This document shows positions 11,408 through 23,972 of a DNA stretch of 64,000 nt, piece by piece (position 1 is the first letter of the stretch; the number at the start of each line of letters is the position of its first letter). A program made the translations under genes and the position numbers. Location: positions 23,662 to 87,661 of the forward strand of contig JABLTG010000079.1 of assembly GCA_016618085.1 (NCBI GenBank), in the 5' to 3' direction. A model generated the notes under the pieces. It did no database searches, had not been told where the DNA came from, and saw only the letters and a list, made by a program, of their open reading frames with translations. The DNA comes from Neovahlkampfia damariscottae (Eukaryota; Heterolobosea; Selenaionea; Neovahlkampfiida; Neovahlkampfiidae).

Positions 11408-14400
11408 TTATTTTTGAATTTCGTTCAATGACTCTTTTAATAATTGAAATGCTTGAATGGAATTATTTTTCATTTTAAATTTCACTTCATGTCCAAATGG
11501 TTTCAGAAGTAAAACTAAAAATGTTTGATGTAAACTCTTTTTTTGTTTCAATGTTTGAATATCAAAAATTTCAATTTTCAAATTTTTTTTTTGAACATTT
11601 TTGTTTTTATTGAAACAATCAAAATACAAAAGTGTTTTTCCAATAAAAAGTACACCAGATTCTTTTTCATAATTCACCACAAATTCTTTCAAAAAGTTAA
11701 AATTTCAAATTGTTTTTACTTTTCATTTCTTCATCACTTCCAATTTTTTTGATTTCTCTCTTTTTTATTAAATCTTCATTTTGAATTTCATTTTTGAAAA
11801 TTTGATCTGATAAATTTTCAAATACTTTATCTCTTTGTTCAAATCTTAAAAATTTCAATGTTTCTCCAAATTTCAAAATGAAAAATATTGTTGATGTTCC
11901 ACTTTTTTGAATTTTTGAAATATCACCTAAAAAATAAATCAATGGTTCTTCATCTGTATTTGGATCAAAACATAAATATGAATCAAATAAATATAGTGTT
12001 CCTTGGATTAATTGTGAACATGGAAATGCGTATAAAAGTTTTTCTTGATTAGATAATCCTAATTTGTTTTGAAGAAAATTTGAAACTGAAGGTGCATCCA
12101 TTAATGACATGGTTCTTTTTGGTGATTCAAATCCTTTATCAGTCACAATTTTCTGATTAATTTCTAATGCTTGTTTAACTAAATCATTCAATGTTTGTTC
12201 TCTTTTTGATTGATTTTTGTTGTAAATCTTGTATTCTTTTCCTTGTTTATTTTTAATATAAATTCCTTTTCCTTTGAATGTATTGATTTTCTTCAAATTT
12301 TAACCAATGAAATAACACTTACTTTAATTTCTTGAATATTTTTATATTCAATTGATGTTTTCTTTTTTTTATTCAATGAAGAAACATAACATATTCTTTC
12401 TGTACAAATATACAATTTTCCAAAAATCAAATCATTATTTGATACAGAATACATTGAAATTACATTTTCAAACTCTTCCAACCCAAAATCATCCCTAAAC
12501 TTGTTGAATTTCAAATTGGCTTTATAAAATGAAATTGCATCATTTGAATCTCTTCTTTTATCCAACAAATTGAATAAATGATATTTCTATTATTAAAATA
12601 ATTAACCAATAAAACTGTAGAATAATACCTTCATTTTGGAATGACTCAAAGTCGAATTTTTGTAATTATTGATCAAATTATCAGTCTTTATATTATTATT
12701 TCTTATAATTTCAACAATAAATTCCTTATTATAATCTAACATTTTTTTAGAAGCACCTTTTTCATCAGCATGAAAATATTCAATCAAAGGATTCAAAATG
12801 TATTCCATTGAATTTAATCTATTCCTTGAAATAAAATGTTTATCCTTAGATGTTCTACATATTGCATCATCAAAACACTCAAAAAATTTCAAAAATCAAA
12901 AGAAATCTTCTTACATTCATAAAAATCAAAAATAATTTTTGAATCAAAGTTTTTAACATTTTGGGGAGTAATCTTTCTGAAAAAATTGATAATTTTGGAG
13001 TTAATTCATCAATTAAGTTCTTTTGAAAAAATTTGATAGTTTGATTTTTCATTTTTTGAATATCATTTTCTTCCTTTAACTTTCCAAAATCCATGAAAAA
13101 TTTTTGAATTTTGTTTTCAAATTTATTAGCTAAAATAGTGATAGTTTCATCAATAATATCATTCAAGGAATGAATTGATTCACTTTCTTTTGAGTCAATT
13201 GTTTTATTCAAATCTAATTGGTAGGATGTTGAAAAAAAATAATCTGTGATTGTCATTAATTGGTCAATTGTAGAACAGATGTTATTCATTTTGATTAATA
13301 CTTCTTCAGTAACTGAAACAAAATCATCTTCTTCATTAAATATCTTTCTTTGATTTTCAGGTTTCATTGTTATATCAACAATTAATAGATCTTTCATTTC
13401 GGTTGCATATTGAACAGCTAAATAATAAGCTACATCAAAGAAATTCTTCATGATTTCTTGTCGATCAAATTCAAGAGTCTTTAAATAATCAAAAACTTGT
13501 GATAATAATTCAAATGAATCTGTGACTGAAGTTGAATGAAGAAAACCAACAGGTGGATCAAACTAGGTTTTTAGATCAGAGATAAAAATTTTTTTACTTT
13601 ATCGATTGAAATTGCTGTTTGAATCCATCCTTTAACTTTTTGTTTAATTTCATTTGAATAATTTGCAATATATTTCTTTCCAATATCGTATGGATTAATC
13701 TTTGAAATGAAATTCCTATTTTAGAAATTAGAATTTGATTCGAGAAATATGATTTACATTTTATCTTTCAATAGGTTATTTAACTCAACAATAGAAGAAC
13801 ATAATTGTATCATTTGAAAAGAATTGAATTCTTCTTTAGATTGTAACATCTAAAAAATGATTGGTCAGTTTTTTTTTGGTTGTTACCTCTTCAAGGCTTG
13901 ATTTGAATACTTGATGAATGATTTCCAATGAATATTCATCATAATTTACGAATCTTTAAAAATTAATGAAACTAAAAAGTAAATGATACTTTGGAAAAGA
14001 TATTGAAAAATCATTTCTCTGAATTCTAATTTGAAGCATTTCACATATTCTTAACAATCCAGGTGGATTAATTTGTTCACCTGAAATCATTTCTTCCTTT
14101 ATGGATTCATAATCTTTGACTATTGATTTCTAAAAATAGTTTAGTGATTTATCAATCAATCATACTGTTATACAATCTTGTAACAATCTTTTAAATGAGA
14201 ATGGTGAATAAGCTTCATATTCAACTTTGAATAATCGAAAAATTTGAATCATGGAAGTCAAAATTCCATTTGGATAATTTTCAGGAAAATAATTCATGTA
14301 GTTTGAAAGAATTTCTTCAATTCTCCCGCTTAATTCAAAAACAGCTGTATCAATCATTGTTTCTTCATTAGTTGTTGAAATACAGTATTTTTGTGTTTTG

Positions 14401-15942
14401 TTGGTGTGTAAAAATTCAATGCATTGAGTCAATTCGCGTGCAAAGGAAGGTGTTGCCAATAAATCAATTCTATTGATTATACCTCTTAGTAAAACTAATT
14501 TCTTGAAAATATCACCAATTCCTTTGTTGATGTTAAATATAAATTTATTTGTTTACCATAGACTTTTGAGAACTCTTCAAGTACCCATGTTTCATTGAAA
14601 TTTAACATATGATGTCCATCTGATGTGTATTTATGTGCTTTAACTATATTTAATTCCAATATTTCATATAAATCTAAGTAATTCACTAAATTTGAAGGTA
14701 ATCCTTTTGATTGGTTAGTATTTTCATTGGAATACTTGTCTTCACTTTAAAATTTTTTTTTTGGAATTTTTGAAAAATCAATTCAACAGAAACATCCACT
14801 GTTCCAATCATTTGATTTGAATTCGAAAAGTGAATTATTTGATAAGTTTCTTCCATTTTCTTTTTTCCCCAACTTGTTCCTTTTGGTTTGATTTGATCAA
14901 TAATATTTGAGATATCAATGACAAAGAAGCCAATTTTACTTGCTGAAAAATAACCCAATGATTGTAATTCTATTCTCAGATCTTTTATTTCATTCAAAAT
15001 TCTAATGAAGAATCATGTTAAAAAAAATTGAATGATTTACAATTGATGAACTTCAGAAGACCATTCTGAATTTGGAATAATTTCAGAAGTTTTTTGTCCT
15101 TTTATTAAAAAAGAAAGATTTGAAACATCTTTTTTTGAAATTAAAAAAATGAAAGTTACTTTTTTTGGTTAATTTTAATTTTGATAATTTAACATTTAAA
15201 ATTATTTTTGTATTTTCTTCTCTAGCTTTGTTACCTTTTTTTAGTAAAAAATTTGTTGTTTCCAAGTTTTGTTCTTTCCAAATTTTGTATTCTTTTTTAT
15301 CTTTGAAATCAAATGGACTTGAAAAAATGTAAACAAAAAATTAATTTCAAACCTATAAAATGGAACCATTTCATCATTGATATTTTCTAATCTGGATTTA
15401 AGTGATTCTATAGGATAATCATAAGAATGTAATGTTGAATTTTGAACAATTTCATTCCAAATATTTTCAAATTTCGAAATATATTCAGGAAAGGCTGAAA
15501 GTAAAGTTTCTATAATGGATTGTGGATCCAAAACTGATTTAAATTCATCATCCTCAGATATTTGAGTAATTAATGGTGAATAAACACATCTTAGTGCATA
15601 ATTCAATGCTAGTTCTTCCTAATGAAAAAAAAATAAAAATTCAATTTCTTTTTTACTTTTGATTTCAATTTTGAATTTGAAAGTGCCTCGGTTCTTGGTG
15701 TTTTTACATTGAATAGTTCTTTTTCTGAAGATTGAGAAAGAATTTCTTCTAGTTTTATTGTTTCAAGTTCAGGAATTGGTTCTCGTTGTGTTTGTGGTGG
15801 TTTTTTTGAAAAAACTTCAATCTCCGAACCTGAACGGCGATGTGGACTATTTTTATGTTAAGATATTCATTGGAATTTACGGTCTTTTATTGTTGAGTTT
15901 CACTTCGAGTGTTGTTTCCATCACTCCACCTCTCGATTTCAT
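11408..15942 (-). CDS. C2-MUN (Munc13-homology) protein with C-terminal GRAM/PH-like domains
   Basis: A many-exon gene starting MKSRGGVMETTLEVK at 15942 and ending at 11408. Checked joints include introns 15880-15847, 15655-15619 and those near 15350, 15050, 14715, 12590, 12330 and 11700; each is GT..AG and keeps the frame. Order: Pro/Ser-rich N-terminus; helical region; a C2-like domain (about 15220-14720); a MUN-like helical region (about 14690-12600) that includes YFHADEKGASKKM, a recognisable Munc13 segment; a GRAM-like domain (about 12540-12300); and two further GRAM/PH-like segments to the end. MUN proteins promote SNARE assembly in exocytosis, and GRAM domains bind phosphoinositides, so a vesicle priming or tethering role is likely. 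The middle exons were not all resolved. The start codon directly follows a CCAAT (AACCAATG). Confidence 0.7.
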
Positions 15943-15987
15943 TGGTTAACAGAAAAAAAAATTTTGGCGGATAAATTGTTTTCAAGA

Positions 15988-16179
15988 ATGTCGTTCTTTA
16001 GCCAAAGATACTTTAAATATTCGCATTTTTCAAATAATCCAAATGTCACCAAATATTCTGGCTGATGAAAAAAATATTTGATCATCTTTCAGGTTGCTTC
16101 GAAAACCAAAAAGAAAGGAATCCAATTTTTAGATGATGCAAATTCAAAATTGAACAAAAAAAGTTATTCTTCATTTTGA
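15988..16179 (+). CDS. Possible very small gene, unknown function
   Basis: An ATG at 15988 opens MSFFSQRYFKYSHFSNN. A GT..AG intron at 16045-16092 (48 nt) would join it to VASKTKKKGIQFLDD and a TGA at 16177, giving about 47 residues. The N-terminus is rich in Ser, Phe, Arg and Tyr without acidic residues, which could fit a mitochondrial targeting peptide. It would share the CCAAT at 15941 with the divergent MUN gene. The evidence is one plausible splice and position only, so this may be noncoding. Confidence 0.28.
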
Positions 16180-16326
16180 TATTGGAAACTAATAGACCAA
16201 TCAATTTCTTTTTCAATTTCCAAATTCAGGTTTTTGAATTCTAAAATTTTTCATTGGTTCAAACTTTCTATAAAGTGGAAAACAATATTAGAATGTTCAT
16301 AATTAGATTTACTACAAAACGAAGAC
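16180..16326. promoter_or_regulatory. Upstream region of the small RGS gene
   Basis: AT-rich interval with GACCAATCAATT near 16196 and CATTGGTTC near 16252, both copies of the recurring CCAAT-type motif, upstream of the ATG at 16327. Nothing else is recognisable. Confidence 0.35.
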
Positions 16327-16854
16327 ATGCAAACAGACTCTGGACATAGATCAAGAAGCCATTGCATAATAGACCAGACAAAACACCGAGAAAGAAGTTA
16401 CTCCATTATAAAGCCAATGCTTCGTGCTCATTCAGAATTCAAAAAAATTAGAAACAATAGAAACACTGTAGACTATCTTGAAACACTTCATAGTAACGAT
16501 ATAATCTGGGAATCCTTTAAAAAATTCTCAATTGAGGAATTGTCAGATGAAAATGTTCACTTGTACCATGAAATAAAAGAATACGAAAAATCAACAGTGC
16601 TAGTTAGAAAAAAAATGGCTACGAAAATATATCAACAATATTTGAATGACAACTCTGAATCATGGGCCAATATACCAAAACAAGAAGCAACTTTTGTAAA
16701 AATAATACTGGATAAACAAATTGTACCAAGTTCTGATTTATTTGATTTAGTATTGAAACAAACAAAGCAAAACTTGGCTGATACATATAGTAGATATATT
16801 TTATCCACCCATTTTCAAGATGTAAATAAAGAAATCAATGTAAATAAAAATTAA
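16327..16854 (+). CDS. Small RGS-domain protein
   Basis: One exon, 175 residues. After about 50 polar residues comes a nearly complete RGS domain: WESFKKFSIEELSDENVHLYHEIKEY, the helix with AT KIYQQYL, then LFDLVLKQTKQNLADTY and SRYILSTHF. RGS domains accelerate GTP hydrolysis by G-alpha subunits and end G-protein signalling. It has no membrane anchor or extra domain. It is one of three RGS-containing genes in the window. It lies tail-to-tail with the next gene on the minus strand. Confidence 0.82.
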   Translation: MQTDSGHRSRSHCIIDQTKHRERSYSIIKPMLRAHSEFKKIRNNRNTVDYLETLHSNDIIWESFKKFSIEELSDENVHLYHEIKEYEKSTVLVRKKMATKIYQQYLNDNSESWANIPKQEATFVKIILDKQIVPSSDLFDLVLKQTKQNLADTYSRYILSTHFQDVNKEINVNKN

Positions 16855-16920
16855 TAAAAAAAATGATGTGTTTTGTACATAAAAAAGATAACATGTATCT
16901 GTGATTGAATAAAATTCAAT

Positions 16921-19900
16921 TTATTTTTTTGGTTTCATAGTTGTGATATTTTTTCTCTTTGTCGTTTTTTTTGAAGAAACTGATCTCTTAGAAATTGTTG
17001 ATTGTCTTTCAAGATTTCTAGGTTTTTTTGGTGAAATTTTCTTCTTTGGAGTTTCAAATGATTGTTTTGAAGGTGTTTTCTTTTGTGGTTGATAACTATG
17101 ACGTTCAAAATATGCATCAAGACCTTTCATATTTGGTGAATCAATTTGTTCTTCTTCATCATCCCACAATTTTGAAATTTCCTTCTTCTTTGGTGTTTTA
17201 ATACTTTGATAAGAATCAGATTTGTATTTTTTGATCACTGAATCTTCATTTGATTTTGGGGTAATCTTTTCTCTTGAAGAACAAGGACTTGTTTCAAACA
17301 ATTGGAATATCTTTTTTTCTTCTGTTGAATTTTGAAATATGTTTTTGTCTTCAGGTGAATTTTGAAAGAGTTTCTTTGGTTTCAATTGAGATTTTTTACC
17401 AAATGAAAATTGAATTTTGACAGGTGTTTCAATATCACTTTCATTATCTGATGATTCTTTATGATGATAAGGTGATAATTTATAATCATCAATTTTCTTT
17501 TGTTTCTTTGAATCTGTAATTTTGAATTTCTTTGATGGTGAAGAATAATGAGTAAAATCCAATTTTCGTTTTCCTGATCCAGAATTTGAATCTCTTTCAC
17601 TACCGAATTTAAGTTGAAATTTCTTTTCTTTTGATTTTTCTTCAATCAATGAAGTTGATGTTTCTTTGAATTTTCTCAATTCAGATTTCATGTAACTTTC
17701 CATTTTATCCATTCTACTTTGACCACCATCATTACTGCTACCAGATGAATTTGATATTGGTGAATTAAAGTTCAATTTTGTTTGTTTGAATTTTGTTTTT
17801 TTTGGGGTGACAACTGATTCAACTCCTGAACTATGAGGAAGGATTTCAATTGTGTAAGAAGGGATTTCATGATGAAGCAAATGATAAAAATGTTCCTATA
17901 TGAAAAAGTAATCAATAAATGATTAGAAATACAGTTCTCTTTGTTGAAATAACAAATTTCAAAGCTTCTTCTAATTGTTCTTTGTTCATTTTACAAAGTG
18001 TTTGTAGGTCGAATTTTTGAATGATTTGTGCAGCAACATATAAATTTAATGGAGGGAATTTTGACAAAAATACTTCTTGATCAGAAGGAAATTCTTCAAT
18101 ATATTGATACTTATCAAATTCTTCATGAGTATTTAAGTGTTCAAGTTTATTGTTGATGAATTCAGAAGTTTCCTATCGATTAATTTATTTAAATTTACTT
18201 CATCTGAAAAACTATATTTGATTTCAATTTTGAACGAAGAAGACATCATAAAAGCTGTAAATGAACTGAAGAAGTCAATTGTTGTTTCCATTTGCTCAAC
18301 ACTGCAAAAATAATTAAAAAGAGCTTTTCATACTTTTGGTCAGGGAATTTAACAATAATAAGACATTCATCAAATTGAAGAGAAAGATATAAAAATTTGT
18401 CAAGTATATCGACTTTTGATTCTTCATCAAGTTGTTCTGGTTCATAAAAAACGATGCAATGAGTTGAATTTAAAATGATATCTGGTTGAGAAGTATTGAT
18501 TGTGGATCTTTCGTCTACATCAATTGAAAATCTTTTGTGCAATGAATCAAGTAAATCTTTGTTTCCAAAAACATATTCTGTGGCAAGGATTTTTTTCATT
18601 TCTTTTCTTTCTTTATTTTCATTTGAAAAGATAAATTTTGACAAAGTTTGATAATCTGTTTCATCAAAGATCTCTGTTTGATGGATTTTTGAAATTTCTT
18701 TGGAGTCAATCACAGAACTTGAAATATTTGTTTTTTCTTGAATTTTTTTTATCCATTTGTCATTGTATTCATCAAAATTTGATTGCTCAGATGTCAAAGA
18801 TGAACGAAATGAATAATCTTTGATTTGATGGCAAGCAATCAATTCATGAATATTTCCTAAATTGATATATTGTTGATCTTTTGGTGTTTCAAATTCAATG
18901 AAATATTCAACTCCTTTGAAATCAAGATTTATCATTTTTTCTTGGTATTGATAAACAAATAAATTGGTTTCAGAATTTTTTGTCCTATAAATCAATTAAA
19001 TAAGAGTTTTGAATACAATTCAGCAAAACTATATTTCTTTGGATCATCTCCGTAGGAATAGCATGATATCTCATCAAGATACTTCATTACATATAATTTA
19101 ATATTCTTTTTGCTCAAACTGACAAGTTTTGAAATAGTGATCGTATCTCTTACAACCAAAATGATCTATTGAAAATATTAATCAAAAAAGGAATACGTTT
19201 GCTTTTTTTGTTGAAACAGAAGTTAAAAATTCCATTAAAATTCTTAAAGAACTGAAATCTTCCATCTTTTTTGATAGAACAAGTTTTTTCAATCCATTCA
19301 ATTCATTTGTTACGCTTGATGCAATTTTGTTTGATATTTTGATTATTTTTTGAAATTTTTCTGATTTCAATAATTCAAACGTTTGAGAAATGCCAACATT
19401 GATCACATTATTAAAAATTTCAATCAAAAAATATAAAGTAAATGATTTTTGAAATTCTTCTGAAGAAAAATTCAATTTTGGATCATCCTTTGAACGTTTT
19501 CGTTCTTTGTTCAAATCTTTCATTTTTTCCAATAATTTTCTAATTTTCAGGAGAATTAATGATCTTACGAATGAGGAATATGTGAATAAGTTTTGAACTT
19601 CTTCCAAAATGAATCAAGTTTTTGCAGATCATGAAAAAGTTCTGTTGAATATTTTGTCAACTTTTCAACAAAAAATTGAATTGGAGTGTCTTTTAAATCA
19701 ATAAATCTTTCTTTGTCACGAATAGATGATGCTATTTGAGAGTCAGAACGATTTTTACATATAATCTTTTTTATACCAATAGATTTGATGAATTGATTCA
19801 ATGAATTCAATGTTAATGATGGAACTTGTGATAAAATTAAGCTTTTTGTATTGATTTTGGACAAAGATAAAATGGTATCAAAGATTCGGCATGAATTAAC

Positions 19901-22027
19901 AGTATTCTCTTCTGAAATAAAATTTTGTGATAAAATAGTGAAAGAACAGTTGAGAAAAATATTCTTGCATCTTTGAAGAAGAAAATCCAATGAATTTGGT
20001 GTACAAAAAATTAATTTGATTCCATTTGAATCTTTCTTTGACATTTGATTTATACTTTCAGTCAAATTTTTTTCAACAACAAAAATTGATCCAATTGTTA
20101 ATGAATTTCTCAAATAATAAGAATGAAACAAATATTCTGAATATAATTCCTCTTCGTCTTTAGAAACCCAAACAATTGAGTTGTTATTTTCTTTTCTAAA
20201 AATATTGTAAAATAACAATGATGTGATATTTAATCTTTTTTCTTTTGGGAAAGTCAATAAAGAATTTGTAGACATTAGTTCACGTACAATATCAATCTGG
20301 TATATATTTAAATGATTTAATTCTTACTTCATATAGAGCAACTGGAATTGTTGGTGGTTTTACAATATCTGATGGAAATTGAGTTGGTTTAGTTTTTTTA
20401 ACACCTAAAAAGTAAATAAATAACTCTTGTTTCTGTACCAATTTTTTTGATAGTCATGAAACTTTCAAGTGTATCAGATTCTATTTTTCCAATTTCTTTG
20501 AGATCATTCTTTTGTTTAAAAAATTCTTGTTTTGAACTAAGAATTTGTGTTTCTGGAATTTTCTTGAATTTCCCCATTTTTTTGAAATCTTCCAAACTTG
20601 GAAGCATTTTAATTTCTTCTAGATATTCTTTTTGTTGTTTTTCTAATTCAAACATGTTTAAATTTGAAAAATTATAATCATTCTTCTTGTTGATGTCCAA
20701 AGTTTGAATTGGAGAAATTGAGTCAATGAAATATTCTTCAGATTCTGCTTCAATAATTTCAAATCCAAATATAATTTCGTAAATTGATTGTTTTGTTGAA
20801 TTTAAACGATATTCTGAATCAGTGATCATTTTTCTTGCCTTGTACATTTCATTTGAGTACCAAAAAGAAGGTAAATGAATTTCTAATTTCGAAGTTACAT
20901 ATTCATTGAAATTCAAAGTGAAAAATAACATGGATTTAATCTAGATGTTAATAAAAAAATAATGCACTTCTTCAAATGTTTTTTGTTTTTGTTCAGAAAC
21001 AAAAGGAACTGAAATTAAATTATAATAAATTAAAACCTGGGACTTCCCTGAAATTATCAATTGAGAATGAAGAATCTAAAAGTGTGATAGAGTCTTCAAG
21101 CTCTATTAATTCTACCTTTGTTTTCTTTAACATCATCTTTTCAGAAAATAATGAAGATTTTTGTTCAAGTTGTTTCATGTTTCTTAATTGGAATAAATTG
21201 ATGTTAAATTCCATGTCATTTTCAATTTCTTCTTCAAACTCTTCAACCACAGTTTCACATTTTTTAGAGTGAATTTTCAAATCTAAAATTACTTAATTAA
21301 GCTTCTGTACCTGGTAGGTTTTCTTGGTAAGTTTCTTCAAATTCTTCCATCGTACTAAAAAATATTTTCCCTACTTCAACATTTTTTGGATTTAAATCAT
21401 TTTGAAACTAAATTTTAATTAAATTTACAAACTGATACTGTGAGATCTAAATCTTCAAAATCTATTTTTTCTTCTTCTATTTGTTGAATTGTTTCTTCAT
21501 CACATTTTTCATAATCTTGGATTTTTTCATTAATGTTTTGAACAGGAACCAAGTCAAATGTTTCCATGAGCATTCTATTTTTTTATTATTTTATGTTTTT
21601 ATACGTGTTTTGAAAATTGAATTCTGCTATTTCTTTAGGAATTTGTTGAAGAGTAAAAATAAAATTCATGTCGTCCTCCAAAAAAATTTCCAAATCAAAT
21701 TCTGTGGCAATTATCAATTCCGGTGTGGTTCTTTTAAACTCAAATTCATCTTCCTTTCTTTCATATTTCTTAAATTCTGCTTCATCTAATTCCGATGGTT
21801 CATGACCAAATTTTACGTTTCTAATATCTAAACGACTTTAATGAGTTGTATTTCCATATGGGTATACCAATATTTTTCTTTTCAAAATGACGGTTTTCAA
21901 ATAAAAAATTCAATTCTGTTTGATCCACTTCTGAAATCAAAATCAACGGTTTAAGTTTGTTATGATCTTCTAAAACCTTGAATTCATATTCTTGAAGATA
22001 GTCTCTAGAAAAATAGCGAAGCTTCAT
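16921..22027 (-). CDS. Long XPF-family-like protein, possibly SHOC1/ZIP2-type
   Basis: A chain of compatible minus-strand frames from ATG 22027 to the stop at 16921, interrupted by short introns; I treat it as one gene but did not resolve every joint. The N-terminal third is acidic and Glu/Lys-rich. The middle (about 20275-19180) looks like a degenerate helicase-type fold (KLIFCTPNSLDFLLQRC, then SKINTKSLILSQVPSL). About 18995-18250 resembles an XPF nuclease-like region without the ERKxxxD active site. About 18180-17960 holds a helix-hairpin-helix-like stretch (FLSKFPPLNLYVAAQII). The C-terminus is a Lys/Ser-rich tail. This order resembles SHOC1/ZIP2, an inactive XPF relative in meiotic crossover formation. 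Two unrelated adjacent genes remain possible. Confidence 0.4.
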
Positions 22028-22122
22028 TTCCAGTTTTTTTTCGACCAGGAAAGTGATGAATGATTTTATTGGTCATTGTCGTCAACCAATAAAAAACTCT
22101 GTTTGAAACAAAAAAATAAAAA
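22028..22122. promoter_or_regulatory. Bidirectional promoter with two CCAAT-type motifs
   Basis: The 95-base interval between divergent starts contains TATTGGTCATTG and CAACCAATAAAA (22067-22090), one in each orientation. This is a neat example of the motif pairing with divergent genes. Confidence 0.5.
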
Positions 22123-22866
22123 ATGGAAAGGAAGACTTTTCAATTGCCTAAAAAATCAAATAAACAGATCCTTACAAAAGATGGAATCCGTTTAGACCAA
22201 AGAAAACCAACTCAATTTCGTAATGTGTTTGTTCGTTGCGGAATGACAAAATCTGCAAGAGGAAGTGCATATTTAGAATTAAACAACACAAAAGTAATGT
22301 GTACTGTTTATGGTCCATCAAATGTTACTGATGAATTTATTGAAGAAGGAAGAATAGAATGTGAATTCCAAACCACTAGTTTTGCATCTAAAGAGAAAAA
22401 AGATGTTTCAAAAGAATATTCAGTTTATATGAAAGAGGCACTTGAATCAAGTGTTATTTTAGAAAGATTTCCAAAATCTGTTGTTAAAATTTATTGTTTA
22501 GTTCTTGAAGATGATGGTTCTTCGTTGAGTGCTGCAGTAACATGTGGTTCACTTGCTCTAGCAGATGCTGGAATTGAATTATATTCACTTGTCTCAGGTA
22601 ATTCCTTCATTTCTCTAAATTTTACTCAAGCTTGTTCAATTGTTGAAATTGATGATGAATTAATAATAGATCCAAGTTTTTTAGAAGAAAAATATGCTAA
22701 AAGCGTATTAATATGTTGTATGATGACTTCTTTAAATGAAATATCGCAGTTAATTGAGGTTGGTGTAATGAATTATTCAAAAGTAATTGAATCTGTTGAG
22801 TTATGTGTTGATGGATGCTCAAAACTTCATGAAAAAATGGAACATGCTTTAAAAATAAAAAAATAA
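22123..22866 (+). CDS. MTR3: Exosome core subunit MTR3/EXOSC6-like (RNase PH fold)
   Basis: One exon, 247 residues. RNase PH-family features: LDQRKPTQFRNVFVRCG, ARGSAYLELNNTKVMCTVYGP and the second-half signature GSSLSAAVTCGSLALADAGIEL. The LEDDGSSLSAAVTCGSLALADAG version matches MTR3/EXOSC6 better than RRP41 or RRP46. In eukaryotes these subunits form the catalytically inert six-membered ring that channels RNA to RRP44 and RRP6. No phosphate-binding Arg pair is evident, in keeping with an inactive ring subunit. Distinguishing MTR3 from RRP41 needs an alignment. Confidence 0.8.
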   Translation: MERKTFQLPKKSNKQILTKDGIRLDQRKPTQFRNVFVRCGMTKSARGSAYLELNNTKVMCTVYGPSNVTDEFIEEGRIECEFQTTSFASKEKKDVSKEYSVYMKEALESSVILERFPKSVVKIYCLVLEDDGSSLSAAVTCGSLALADAGIELYSLVSGNSFISLNFTQACSIVEIDDELIIDPSFLEEKYAKSVLICCMMTSLNEISQLIEVGVMNYSKVIESVELCVDGCSKLHEKMEHALKIKK

Positions 22867-22955
22867 AAAAAAATTACAATTTAAAATACCCGACTTGATG
22901 AAGTGAAAATCACCAATCAATATTCTCCGATTCAAAACCTCAACACAAAAGAGTC

Positions 22956-23962
22956 ATGAGTGAAAAACAAGAAAAAAAGCTCACCAAAGAGAAGAAACCA
23001 AAAACCGAAATTAAAAAGAAACAACATGCTGAACCGAAAATACCACAAATAATCATCGAACAACCTGAGTTTGAAGGAATTTCCATCCCAAAAAATATGG
23101 TTTACGTTAGCAATGAAGCTGTTATTGAGATTAAACTTATTTTTGAAAATGAGGAAGATGAAACAACAGAAGGGGCATGGATCGGTTTGTATCCTATTAA
23201 AGCGTCTGATGAAGGTTATGTTTCACAAGGACCAGTGAAAGCAAAAGGTTTGGAAAAAAAGATTAAAAAAACAAAATAATAGGAAAAGAAACAAAATTAC
23301 CATTTCAATTACCTAGAGCACCTGGTATTTATCATTTTCGTTATTTTCCAACTGAATTTTATGTTTCTTACTGTTTTTCACTTCCTTTAAGAGTTGGACC
23401 ATATGTTGAAATTAAAACAAAATTATCAGATGATAATAAGAGTTTAGAAGTTTCATATGATCAAAAAATGGGTTTGTTGTTCATTTTTCTTATTTTTTTT
23501 TTAGGACTTGTTCATATCGACTCTGGTTGGGTTGGACTTGTAGGAAAAGATGGAAAAGTACTTGAATATCATTATATTAAAAAAGCCACTGGAAATTTAA
23601 AATTTAAAAAACCAATTAAACCACAAGAATACAAAGTTAAATTATTTTGGGAAGACCAATCCATAGCAGAAAGTGAACCTATTAAAATCGAAGGAAAAGA
23701 TTCAATTTCTTTAAAAGTTGAAAAAAATATTATTATAGTACAACCATCAATGATTACATTTGACGCAGCTTGGTCTTTTGCTTGGATTGGTTTATACAAA
23801 GCAGAAGAAAAAGATCCAAAAAAATATATTGATTCTCGTTACGTTGGAACACGTCATAATATTACATTTTCAACTGTTGAAAAAGGTGATTATATTGTAA
23901 AAGTGTTTCCAAAATATTCTTCTTATAGCCCAATTGTTGAAGAAAAAATTACAGTTGAATAA
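22956..23962 (+). CDS. SKICH-like tandem beta-sandwich protein
   Basis: Exons 22956-23247, 23283-23471 and 23505-23962 (introns 35 and 33 nt) give about 312 residues. After a Lys-rich N-terminus (KKLTKEKKPKTEIKKK) there appear to be three similar units carrying GAWIGLYP, SGWVGL and FAWIGLY, each followed by a segment with paired aromatic residues (YHFRYFP, YKVKLFW, YIVKVFP). The WIGLYP motif is typical of SKICH and related Ig-like folds that mediate membrane or protein contact. No enzyme domain is present. The function is unknown, and a scaffolding role is inference. CACCAATCAATATT precedes the start. Confidence 0.65.
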
Positions 23963-23972
23963 ATTCGATTAT

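Noticed and set aside
17780-17800. PIP-box-like KQTKLNFNS in the long XPF-like protein
   Set aside because: The second aromatic residue required for a PCNA-interacting motif is missing.
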